Source of the DNA: Rhizopus sp. PT2906
Taxonomy: Eukaryota > Mucoromycota > Mucoromycetes > Mucorales > Rhizopodaceae
DNA: 64,000 nucleotides
Assembly: GCA_025529335.1 (NCBI GenBank)
Contig: JAMYHX010000031.1
Coordinates: forward strand, 105,992 to 169,991
Direction of reading: 5' to 3'
The notes under the pieces are model-generated. The model saw only the letters and a list, made by a program, of their open reading frames with translations, made no database searches and was not told where the DNA came from. Every line of letters begins with the position of its first letter. Position 1 is the stretch's first letter. The position numbers were made by a program, and so were the translations under genes. Positions 1-9,574 of the stretch are shown here, piece after piece.

Positions 1-1
1 T

Positions 2-778
2 GCCAAGTGTATCGACTTGTCTGCCGAAAAGGAACCCGATATTTTCAACGCCATTCGCTTCGGTGCTATTCTCGAAAACGTTGTCTTAGACGAAGAAACC
101 CGTGTGGTTGACTACTCTGATGACTTCTTGACCGAAAATACTCGTTGTGCTTATCCTATCTACCACATTCCCAACGCCAAGCTTCCCTGTATGGGCGGTC
201 ACCCCAAGAACATCATCTTGCTCACCTGTGATGCCTTTGGTGTTCTTCCTCCTGTCTCTAAATTGACTGCTGAACAAGCCATGTACCACTTTATTTCTGG
301 TTATACCACCAAGGTTCCCGGAACTGAAGATGGTATTGTTGAACCTCAAGCCACTTTCTCTGCCTGTTTCGGTGCTCCTTTCCTTGTTCTCCATCCTCAA
401 CGCTATGCTAGTATGCTTGCTGAAAAGATGTCCAAGCACAAGGCTGATGCTTGGTTGATCAACACTGGCTGGATCGGTGGTTCTGCTGCTACATCTAAGC
501 GTTGTCCTCTCAAGTACACTCGTGCCATCCTCGATGCTATCCACAGCGGTGAACTCGCCAAGGCTGAATATGAAACCCTCGAAATCTTCAACTTGAGCAT
601 CCCCAAGGCCGTCTCTGGCGTTCCTTCTGAGCTCCTTAACCCCAAGACTGCCTGGAACGGTACTCCCGAACAATTCAAGTCTTCTCTTCAGAATGTCGCC
701 AAGATGTTTGTTGAAAATTTCAAGACATACGAAGATCAAGCCGCTCCTCAAACTTTGGCTGCTGGTCCCAAGATCTAA
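2..778 (+). CDS. PCK1: Phosphoenolpyruvate carboxykinase (ATP), C-terminal part
   Basis: ATP-dependent PEP carboxykinase turns oxaloacetate into phosphoenolpyruvate in the cytosol, the committed step of gluconeogenesis. The gene enters from the left edge, so its start and the P-loop lie outside the window. The open frame runs from base 2 and begins AKCIDLSAEKEPDIFNAI, followed by the LTCDAFGVLPPVSKL block and an INTGWIGG motif, all typical of the ATP-type (not GTP-type) enzyme. About 258 C-terminal residues are present with no intron. The stop is TAA at 776-778. Codon use is C-ending and regular, as in highly expressed fungal genes. I am confident of the family; the symbol follows yeast usage. 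Confidence 0.96.
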   Translation, partial: AKCIDLSAEKEPDIFNAIRFGAILENVVLDEETRVVDYSDDFLTENTRCAYPIYHIPNAKLPCMGGHPKNIILLTCDAFGVLPPVSKLTAEQAMYHFISGYTTKVPGTEDGIVEPQATFSACFGAPFLVLHPQRYASMLAEKMSKHKADAWLINTGWIGGSAATSKRCPLKYTRAILDAIHSGELAKAEYETLEIFNLSIPKAVSGVPSELLNPKTAWNGTPEQFKSSLQNVAKMFVENFKTYEDQAAPQTLAAGPKI

Positions 779-873
779 ATTCCTTCATATACTCTCTCTT
801 TTTGCATAACATGATGAAGTTTGTTTTTTCATTATTTATTTTTCTGTATCATACTCTTATCAACATGACATTG

Positions 874-879
874 AATAAA
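874..879 (+). terminator. Candidate poly(A) signal of PCK1
   Basis: AATAAA lies about 95 bases after the PCK1 stop inside an A/T-rich stretch, a normal position for a fungal polyadenylation signal. No cleavage site can be fixed from sequence alone. Confidence 0.4.
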
Positions 880-3800
880 AAAAATTTATTTTTGTATCAA
901 CTGATATCTCTTTTCATACTCTTTGTGGTATGCAAGAGTGAATATGTCCTGTTTGTAAATAACCATTTTTGGTAAAACCAAGACCTACTTGCCTTCTTTC
1001 CTTAAAGAGTGTGGCTAACAAAAGGAGAAAGGCTATACAGTGTTTTTAAAAATTAATGTCGCGCCAAGATGTCGCATTCTGTATATTTTGTATTGTAAAA
1101 ATTCAATTTTTGCGACATTACTTTCTGGAAATACTGTACTTTGTTTGAGACAAGTAAAAAAGGAGGGAAAGGGAGCGGCATTAGGGAGTTGTATACAAAA
1201 TAGAGAGTTTTTCATTCCAATCACCTCAAGGGGGTAATTTTTCTAATTTTAGCAAGTGTGTCAGAGATGAGTAACACCAGTTTTTGAATCTAAAAGAAAT
1301 GGACCATGTGTTCGCTTTCAAAAGGTAAAAACACTCTCAATAAGATCAGTGTCTGATCATTGAATTACCGAAAAGGGATAATCTTGGTAAAATACTCGAA
1401 AAGAAAGGGTCTAACAATAAAATTAGTTATAGCTGTGCTTAAACTCGCATGAACGTTTTCTGATTGTAGTATTTAAACAATACGCGAGAAGCATGCTGTT
1501 TCCAACGCGTGTTTTGAGTGTGCTTACTATGTTTTACAAACATCATCCACTGGGCACTAATTTACAATGAGGGTCCAAGAAATTAACACCATCAAGGCTT
1601 TGTTCAACAACGTATTTCAGGATGTCTATTATGTGCTTAGAAATTGTCACTTTTGTGAGCTCCAGCATTACGGACAGGCCATTCGATATCAGTGTAGTCA
1701 TTGACTTTCCTAGAAAAGAGAATTGTATATAAAGTTAATGTCTAAATCGTACAGCTGTCGAAAAGAAGACGAAAGGTGTTTCTCCAAATGTTTCTGTTCC
1801 CAAAGTGTAATTTTATATCTACTTTCCTCCTAAAGCAGGCACACTGCACCATTTATTTACAGCTTGATCATTTACCCTTCATAGCCTACCTATAAGTACA
1901 GTTTATCTGTTGACCGTTGAGCCAAGACATAGATATAGAAAGAAATATTGTTTGAACTTGTGAATTTAATTTACGCTTTTTGCAACAGGAGATCTTGTGT
2001 TTTGGAACTCTAGTTGTTGTGATATAGGTTTTCTGGCCAGGTTAACCAATTAAGCGTGTTTTCCAATAGTTTATCGTTCATGCAACTCTAAGATTAATAG
2101 TTTAAACGGTTAATGCTCATCTCTTGTGTACATTCTTGTATTTTTCTTTACCTTTGCTCCATTAATTAATTACCACACTAATATCAGATGGCCTGTATAT
2201 AGTTCTGAGGCTCAAAAAACTGGACCATTTCTAGACACATTGCTGATATCTTTATCAAATCGCGTACATACGAGTTAATTAAGCCGTATGTTAGCAACTT
2301 CATCACTGGAGGACATTGTATTTATGTGGTACACAAATACCAATTTGGTAACATCATCTTTCTGTTAAAGCATCCAAACAAAATAATCTCAATTAATATA
2401 GAAATGATCAAACTATCAAAACTGTATGAGCATCTTTTCTTTTACTTGTTTATTGAAAGCCAGTTTACACACTAGCCAATTTGTCTAGAACACGCTTACT
2501 AAATAGGGAGACAACAAATTAATTCGCAAAGTGTCATGTAGACCAGCCAATCAAGATGTCCCAAAAGGGAAGGAATAAACGTATGGAGCTGTAAGTTAGA
2601 TCTCGATACTACGTTTAATATCACTAAAGGGTGATGATCGGAAATCCAATGTTTGTTGTATGGAACAGGACTTCTTAAAGAAAAAGGCAAAGGATATAAT
2701 ACATTTCTCTCTGACCTATGCTTTTTTTTTCAAAAAAAAACTTCTTTTTCTCATTCATTGGGGGGGGGAAAGACAAAGCTAAAAAACAGGATATTCTTGA
2801 TATCTATAAAGTTACATAAAATGTCCCACATGCGATCGTATGCTTGAAAAGATGCGATTACATATATAGTTATTTAATGATAAGTGTCAATACTTGACTC
2901 CCTAAAAGTGGCCTTAGCGCATATAAGGTTCAAAGGATGAAAGGAGATGCAAAAGTAATCATTTTTAATTGAAAAGTATAGATAACCATTGCATCTCAAT
3001 TTAGAAATTCATTTCCAAAGTGCCAGTCCTGCTTTTTACTATGTCTATCTTCCTAATCTTTTCTACTACCAGGGGGTCGTCATATCTTGGAATCTTCTCA
3101 ATTGTATAGTGCTGATTAGTTAATCTTGTTCTCCCCTAAAAATAAATGAATGGAGATAAATCGAAGCTTTTTTTTTGTTGACGAAATTCGAATGAAAATA
3201 AACTTGTAATTGAAAAAGCAGTTTGAGCTCTCTGATCTTATTCTCTTTAATATTCTGACTTTATAGACCCAATTGATTCGTGTAATTGCTTACCTCTCTT
3301 GAGCTGCCCGTGGTCAACATACAGGGAGTCTTTACAGTTGTATAATCCTGTCTCGTGTCTTCTTGCTAAGTCTTGCTGCAGGCGCTGCACGTGTAGGAGT
3401 GTTTCCTCTGTTGCCGAAGTTATAGTTACGACCTTTGGAATGTGGGCATCATGATCTTTGAATACTTTATCTTCAACAAAACACTATACTAAAGGCTTAT
3501 TGTTGTAATACTTTTATTAAATGAGGGACTTGTTTTTTTAATAAAAAGATTACAAATGTGCTCATGTATAATATACAAGTTTTAACCTGCTTTCACCCCC
3601 CCTCTTCATGATTATGTATCTGTATTGTTGGAGCGCATCACAAAAAGGGGGAATCTACAGAAGTTTGGGTCATAAAGTTTTTAGGGAGTACATCGGGATT
3701 GTCTCTTTGTCATTTTACATTTGCGCACATTTTAAAAGCAAGTTCATTGAGGGGTGATCCCGTAAGTCGGTGAAGGGAAAGGGGGATAATTTCCTATTAT

Positions 3801-3899
3801 TATTGTTGTGTCGCAGTCTATAGGTGATAGCTCTGGATGCGCGTCCCATGAAAGCTATATGAGAATATAGAAAAGCTTTATTTATGGAACATCACCAAC
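880..3899. other. Gene-free stretch, no feature recognised
   Basis: About 3 kb of AT-rich sequence with frequent stops on both strands. I found no gene, tRNA or coherent relic. It holds short homopolymers (A, T, a G9 run near 2760, a C8 run near 3595) and only short ORFs without family motifs. Confidence 0.5.
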
Positions 3900-4319
3900 A
3901 GCCCCATCAATGCTCAAAGAGCAAGCAAGTGAAAAAGAATATGACAATATCAAATCAGCAGCTTCTGCCAACCCCATCGTTCTCACGGATAATACAAGAC
4001 GCCTGATCGAACAAATCCATAGAGTACATCTTCCACCAAGAGCCATCAAATAGGAATTGATTAAATTCTCTGATATTGATCCCATCATTCACCATGATGC
4101 TTAATTCCTTGACCGTACAGTTACACACTTCTTAGATCTGATGGTTTCTCCAAACAACCCTCTCAGCACGGTTATTTTGGAACGCACAGCAGCAATACAT
4201 ACAGCTATTTATATCATCAATCAATTATTTTTATCAAATAATGATATTGTGGAGTTAGCTGGTTAGAACGCGAATGTGCTGCTGCTGAAAAGTCCAAATG
4301 GGATGGTGCCCTCTTTAAG
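3900..4319 (+). pseudogene. Decayed ORF of a dispersed repeat family, 5' fragment
   Basis: One plus-strand frame reads as protein with only a few in-frame stops (after 4050, 4100 and 4263). Recognisable segments are TDNTRRLIEQIHRVHLPPRA, SPNNPLSTVILERTAAIHTA and CAAAEKSKWDGALFK. I recall similar 'KSKWDG...LF...SGG' proteins as repeated ORFs of unknown function in Mucorales; I cannot verify that here. The fragment stops at LFK, where a 250-bp inverted-repeat element is inserted, and the same frame resumes after it at 4575. It is broken by stops and cannot be functional. Confidence 0.55.
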
Positions 4320-4569
4320 GCAGGGCCAACACTACATACACCAAAAAATAGGCTAAAAAATGTAAATACGAATTTATCAAATTGACAATATAAGCTTAGA
4401 ACAAAGAAATAACAACATTTCTTTTTATCTTTTGTTCTTGAAAAGAAACAAGATGGTGACTTTATAAAGTCATGTCTAGCGTGGCATCATACATCCAAAA
4501 GTCTTGTTAACAACACCATAGGTTGTACCTATTACATTAACCTATTTCCTGATGCATGTAATGTTTCCC
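4320..4569. mobile_element. 250-bp inverted-repeat (MITE-like) element inside a relic ORF
   Basis: The left end, 4323-4356, has ACTACATACACCAAAAAATA. The right end, 4536-4569, is its imperfect reverse complement (CCTATTTCCTGATGCATGTA). TTAAG is present on both sides (4315-4319 and 4570-4574), as expected of a target-site duplication. Removing the element plus one TTAAG joins LFK to IGHRDMSAALVEL in frame. The inside carries, reversed, a 'caagatggtgactttataaa' block that also occurs in the 53.4-kb copy. There is no coding capacity, so movement would need a transposase supplied elsewhere. Confidence 0.7.
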
Positions 4570-5000
4570 TTAAGATAGGTCATAGAGATATGTCAGCTGC
4601 GCTGGTGGAGCTTTCCGGTGGGCCTAATGGCAAGACTTGTACTATCAAAGAAAGCCGGGACATTGAAAATTATACAAAAGATGTTTTTAGTGATACAGAT
4701 CCCATCTCAAAAGCCATGTACTGTATCAGATTTTATGATATAGTATATGTTGCATAATTTTACTTTGAACGATTCAACAAACAATAATTCATAGCAAATG
4801 TTACGTACTTTGAGAAGCTCTGTGAATACCATTAGAAACGCTATTACTTCGCTCGTTGTTCCCATTACATCTAGATTATTGAAAAAATACGTTGAGCAAG
4901 TTTCTGATCTCCTTGCATTGGAAAGATTGCGTGATTAATCAAGCATTGAATCTGCAATTCCTCTGGCGCAAACATCCTGTGCTCATATTATATCCTCTAC
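4570..5000 (+). pseudogene. Decayed ORF of a dispersed repeat family, 3' fragment
   Basis: Continuation of the relic at 3900-4319, on the far side of the inserted element. Readable pieces are IGHRDMSAALVELSGGPNGK, KESRDIENYTKDVF and SKAMYCIRFYD, then after several stops and frame changes LLALERLRD and HWKDCVINQALNLQFLW. The SGG and 'W+D-VI-AL' pieces are the ones I associate with the same repeat-family ORF. The region is plainly dead: stops at 4755 and beyond, and at least one frame change near 4890. Confidence 0.5.
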
Positions 5001-6250
5001 TGGCTATTTTGAAGACTAGTGCTTATATTACCCTATTACATATTACCCTATTATATGTTACATTATCTTGCTAATTGACAAGTTCAAAGGCACAAGGTGT
5101 TTTCAAAAAGGCGCCATTTGGCACTGGGAGGCACTATATATGAAGACATCGTTACGTATATTTTTCTGTATCCCCTTACCATATATGGATATATATGATC
5201 AAGGATGTAGCCCCCGACAGAATGAAGAGAAATGATTTTTTTTAGAGCCAAAATATTTGAAACTACGACTATATCTTAATTGTCATAGATTGTTTTAGAA
5301 ACTTTATAATTCGATCATCAGATGGTATCACCATGTGTTGGCATCATCATCAAACGCTGTGCTTTAATCACCAAGTTATTCACCCCCCCACAGACTTGGC
5401 CCTAGGCTATCTATCCGTGCGTATGTGTACAACATGTGCAGTAAGGAAATCATTAGTTTTGTTTTAATTCCAACTAGTACGCATAAGTATCAAACATAAT
5501 GCTCCTTAAGTTGTTTGTGATGAAAGCACAAGTAGGAGGGGGCATAGAGAAAGAATGAAACAGAGAGAAAAAGACAAAGAAGGGGGGGGAGGGAAGTTGG
5601 AAGTATATAGAAAGTATTAAATATGAACTTTACATATTTAACCCCCTATTTATGCTGTAGAACCCGCTTTTTTTGTACTTTGTGCCGCGGTTTCTGAATT
5701 TATCTATTGTTTACAAAAAAACCAAAAAATAAAGAAAATAAGGGATGAACTACCCAGAGTTTTAAAGAAGGAGATATAGATGAAACGGACTTGCAGTAAA
5801 GGGACAAATAAAACTTTTACATTTTTCTTAAAAAGGAAAATTGATTTTTAAGGGTTCAATTAAAAACCAAACAAGGCTTTAAAGTTTATTAAGTGTAAAT
5901 AAAGAGCATTGTGTAAATAAATAAGTATTTTTTATGCGTGTGTAGTCTAAGTAAAAGATAGCATATATATGTATTATATATTATAGAAAAAAAAAGGGAG
6001 GAAGGAAAAGCTTATTATTGTTATATACATTAAATGAATGTTGTTGTTGTTGTTTGTGGTAAATAATAACCAAAGTAATGCCAAAGGTAAGTATGAATTA
6101 TTATAATAAGGAAAGAGAGAGAGAGAGAGAGGGTCACTAGTTGTTGTATGTGATGTTCATAAATAGACCACTGTAGTATAATGTTGTTGTTGTTGTTGTT
6201 GCTGTGATATAGTGTGGTAATAAATAATCATGTTGTAAAAATAGAACAAA
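5001..6250. other. Gene-free, low-complexity 3' flank
   Basis: No gene seen. Simple repeats include a G8 run near 5583, GA repeats near 6115-6130 and GTT triplets near 6040-6055 and 6184-6201. The right part is probably the 3' UTR and terminator of the WOPR gene that ends at 6251. Confidence 0.5.
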
Positions 6251-7054
6251 TTAAATGCGCAGTTCATGGTAAAGAGCACTCAGCTGTCTATGATCTTCCG
6301 ACCAAGGTAGCTTTTCCCAAGCAACATCCTGAGCAGGTAAAGAGCGGATAGGAGGGAAAGGAATTAATTCAGGTTCTTGTAATTCATTTGTATTATTGTT
6401 GTTATTGTTGTTATTGTTGTAATAATATTCTTCATCCGATGACCATGGCGATGAAGTTAAAGAAGGTGAGGCTGATATGATGGAAGAATCAGTTGAGTTT
6501 TGCCGAGTTGGATTATAATATTGCAGACTATGAATAGAAGCTGTATGACCACCACCGATATCTAGCGGATTAATTTCAGGGTACTGCCCTTTGGGGATTT
6601 CTAATTTGTTTAGCAATGGGTCATCTGAGGGTCTCTTTAAGTGTCCAGAGATAATATCAGCTTTTTTGTAGTAGGAAATCAAATGAAGCTTTTGGTTAGA
6701 TGCAGTGCAAATAGAGAAACTCTGCTTGATCAATCCATTGGGTTTATACGAAAACACGACTTGCTTCATGCCAGGTATAGCCATCGAAGGTTTACGAGGA
6801 CGTCTTTTTGTATCCAATTCACGATAAGTCAAGAAACTACCCAAGACCCGACTGGGTGACCAAGTTCTACCATCTGTCCATCGTCGCATGCCAGCCTCTC
6901 TTTCATCCCAAGCAAAGACAGATCCAGAACGTATCTCTGTACGTTCTTTAGAGGTCAATCGTCTTTTGACCCTTTGAAGTAATCCTTTTCTACAAGCTTC
7001 AAAAATGATGAGAGCGTCCTGAGGTGTTTTAATATAGCCAGTAAATGATTCCAT
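6251..7054 (-). CDS. WOPR-domain (Gti1/Pac2 family) transcription factor
   Basis: A single-exon gene of 267 residues. WOPR proteins (Gti1, Pac2, Wor1, Ryp1) bind DNA and control morphology, nutrient and mating switches in fungi. The N-terminal half carries WOPRa: YIKTPQDALIIFEACRKGLL, then RRWTDGRTWSPSRVLGSF. WOPRb follows near residues 105-160 with LIKQSFSI and HLISYYKKADI. The tail is low complexity: a run of nine Asn encoded mostly by AAT/AAC, then an acidic and proline-rich end. ATG at 7054 is the first of the frame and the domain starts within ten residues of it. The upstream 100 bases are extremely A/T-rich. Whether it is closer to Gti1 or Pac2 cannot be decided here. Confidence 0.9.
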   Translation of the reverse strand: MESFTGYIKTPQDALIIFEACRKGLLQRVKRRLTSKERTEIRSGSVFAWDEREAGMRRWTDGRTWSPSRVLGSFLTYRELDTKRRPRKPSMAIPGMKQVVFSYKPNGLIKQSFSICTASNQKLHLISYYKKADIISGHLKRPSDDPLLNKLEIPKGQYPEINPLDIGGGHTASIHSLQYYNPTRQNSTDSSIISASPSLTSSPWSSDEEYYYNNNNNNNNNTNELQEPELIPFPPIRSLPAQDVAWEKLPWSEDHRQLSALYHELRI

Positions 7055-7877
7055 TTTTTTTAAAAAAAAAAAAAATAGATAAAAAGATAAATGCTGGTTT
7101 TATTTTATTTTAGAAATTTTTAAGCTTTTTATTTTAAAAAAAGTAATGATTATGTCATATTTTGTGTTTTTGTATTCTAAACAAAAATTAACTCCATTTT
7201 TGGATTCATGCAAGAAGAAAAAAAAAAAAAAGCTTAAAAAGGAAAACCAAGTTGGAATTAGAGTGTTTGCATTTTTATATCATCACGACATAAAAAAGGA
7301 GAATTCAAAAAGAGGAGAAAAGCGATTGTATATGTTTATAAGGGATATTTGTTGGTAAATATAAACTATAAAAAATGTAATCATTCAAATATGATTGAAT
7401 GATCGAAGGTCATAGAAGGTAATAGAATGGCATAGTAGCACATGCAATTAGTTTGTTCTTTTGTACTTAAAAAATGGGAGAAGGGGGGGACGTTTGTTTC
7501 TCTCCTGTTTTGGTACTCGAATAGATTTACATATCGAATATTTTCTATTTTGTATTAACTATCAAGACAAGCATTCCAGCAAACGATAATAAAGTTTTTT
7601 TTAATTTAAGGAAAAAAAATCATTGATATAAAACAGATAACTTTAGTAAATGTTTGTAATCTTAAAGATTTAGTATCTAGATAAAGTTAATATCAATGTC
7701 TGTGCTCCCCTCTTCTTTTTCTCTCTGTCTCTGTCTCTCTTTTTGTGTGTCGATGTCATCATCATCTCGATACATGAACATGTAAAGTCATTTCTGTAAT
7801 GCAAGGCATATTGGTATAATAAAATGCATTGATTACCGAACTTATGGATCAAGTGATTTTTTTTTCTTTATTGTTAA
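7055..7877. other. Intergenic, WOPR promoter and 3' flank of neighbour
   Basis: Upstream region of the WOPR gene (minus strand) and downstream region of the gene ending at 7878. It holds long A runs (7065-7075, 7220-7232) and a CT-rich tract near 7708-7748. No further gene is supported; the short ORFs here consist mostly of lysine-rich simple sequence. Confidence 0.45.
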
Positions 7878-8602
7878 TCACATACCAATATCATCCATCC
7901 AATTCATCACTTCTTGAAATTCATTGTTGATGTCATCTAGCTTCACTTGATCAATCCAACCATCCAAGAATTCAGGTGGTCTAGTTGCTTGATTCATTCC
8001 AACAAACAAAATAGGAAACTGTGGTTCAAATTGACTCGATGGCAATCTCATTTCATCCTCCTTGCCTGGTAAAAGCACTAATCCAGACACTGGCTTATTC
8101 GATACATACTTTTGTGCAATCTTCCATGCACTCTCACCACGACTGATCAATAAAGGTGGAAAGAATGAAAGCTCTGATGTGGCTTGATGCAACTCTATTT
8201 TGTGTTAAAAAAGTATTTTCTTTTATCATTTTGTTACCATCGTAACAAGTCTTTAATATCCTCAAAGGTTCCTTTTCTTCTTTTGGTATATCCATAGCAA
8301 CATCTACTGAGTGGTAGCCTAGGTGACTAAAACGCGTCTTCCATATCATGGACCATTCACTTTTTTATAGTTATAATCTTGTCTTGTTTTTTCATGTATT
8401 GTTTTTACTTTGATGGTGCATCATTTGTCATTCTTAATAAAAGAATCGGTGTTGGTCTTTTGACAGATGCTTTCTCAGATGGACCGAGTGATTTCACTGT
8501 TATTTTATGTCTTTTGAATATTGCTAATAAATATATACTTAGTCTTATCAACTTTTTCTTCTTTAGTTTCTAACCTTTATTTCGTATGAAATGACAAAAC
8601 AT
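7878..8602 (-). CDS. Small predicted mitochondrial protein, alpha/beta-hydrolase-like
   Basis: Four exons joined by eye (8602-8575, 8523-8409, 8359-8238, 8194-7878) give an uninterrupted 193-residue protein; the three introns are 51, 49 and 43 bases. The N-terminus MFCHFIRNKAIFKRHK is basic and free of acidic residues, as in mitochondrial presequences. The body has PTPILLLRMTNDAP, WKTRFSHLGYHSVDVAMD, and SFFPPLLISRG...GLVLL, a strand-turn-strand pattern resembling a truncated alpha/beta hydrolase fold. There is no clear G-x-S-x-G nucleophile elbow, so catalysis is doubtful. The first exon is the weakest part: it rests on frame continuity and a GT-AG intron. Function unknown. Confidence 0.55.
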
Positions 8603-8830
8603 ATTGAAAGTAAAAAAAAAAAAAAAAGAGGGGAAGGGGAAACTGTTGGGGCAGCTCCACACTTGGCTTGAGCATCTTTCACTAAATGACACAGGCCAAT
8701 TTTAGCCTGTCTATTGGGCCGGACCTTTCTTTTCCCGAGAGAGCAGTAAAAAAAAAAAAAACATCCCTAAATTTTTTGGGTATTCTATCTGTCTCTCTCT
8801 CTTTTCTCCTCTCCTCATTCTAGAGAAAAC

Positions 8831-9365
8831 ATGGCATCCACTTCTTCTGTTGCAACACAATCCCTCTTTCGTCGATTCTGGGACTCACCTGCTGGGCCAA
8901 AGACTGTTCATTTCTGGGCTCCTGCTATGAAATGGGTATGACATTAAGCCCTATATTTCATTCTCTTTACTCATCGCGCGTGTGTGTATGTGTACCTTTT
9001 TTTAGGCTTTAGTCTTTGCTGGTATTGGTGACTTGCAGCGTCCAGCAGAAAAACTGAGTGTTACTCAAAATGTTTGTAAGATAATCAACAGAAAACTAAT
9101 GTATGATAACTAATACAAATAGTTTAGCCTTGATGTTGACTGGTCTCATTTGGTCACGCTATTCAATGGTTATCATCCCCAAAAATTATTCATTATTTGC
9201 TGTCAATCTATTCGTATTTGGTACAGGAGCAATGCAAGTGGGTCGTATTCTCAAGTAAGTGTCGAGAATCATTAATGATTTGCTTTAATTGACTTTATAT
9301 CTAGTTATCGTATGTCTGATGAATATAAGCAAAAACAAGCCATGTTAGAACAGAAGAATGCATAA
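8831..9365 (+). CDS. MPC2: Mitochondrial pyruvate carrier subunit
   Basis: Subunit of the heteromeric carrier that brings pyruvate across the mitochondrial inner membrane. Four exons (8831-8935, 9006-9075, 9128-9254, 9305-9365) give 120 residues, the usual MPC length. Diagnostic motifs are GPKTVHFWAPAMKW, FAGIGDLQRPAEKLS and LTGLIWSRYSMVIIPKNYSL, each near one of the predicted membrane helices. In exon 3 the AG chosen at 9126-9127 restores TQN-V-S-LMLTG; the earlier AG at 9121-9122 would break the frame. The tail is charged (YKQKQAMLEQKNA). Motifs fit MPC2/MPC3 better than MPC1. Confidence 0.93.
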
Positions 9366-9574
9366 TTCGTATTTATTAAAAAAATAAAGAGGGATACTTT
9401 CCGTATATACATGTTCTTAGTTTCCCTTTTAGATAGAAAGAGAGAAAAAAAAAAGAGAAAGAAAGTGGCCAGCAGTGTGTAAGAGTATTTCACATGTCAT
9501 AGGCGGTTACTTAAATATATTTCCTTTGTCAGCGTCTTCTTTTTCTCTCTCTCTCTCTTTTTATATTCTTCTTT

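Noticed and set aside
86..751. Long 221-codon minus-strand ORF opposite PCK1
   Set aside because: Shadow of the strongly biased PCK1 codons on the other strand.
1054..1120. 9-base inverted repeat TAATGTCGC / GCGACATTA
   Set aside because: Too short and isolated to call a terminator, operator or transposon end.
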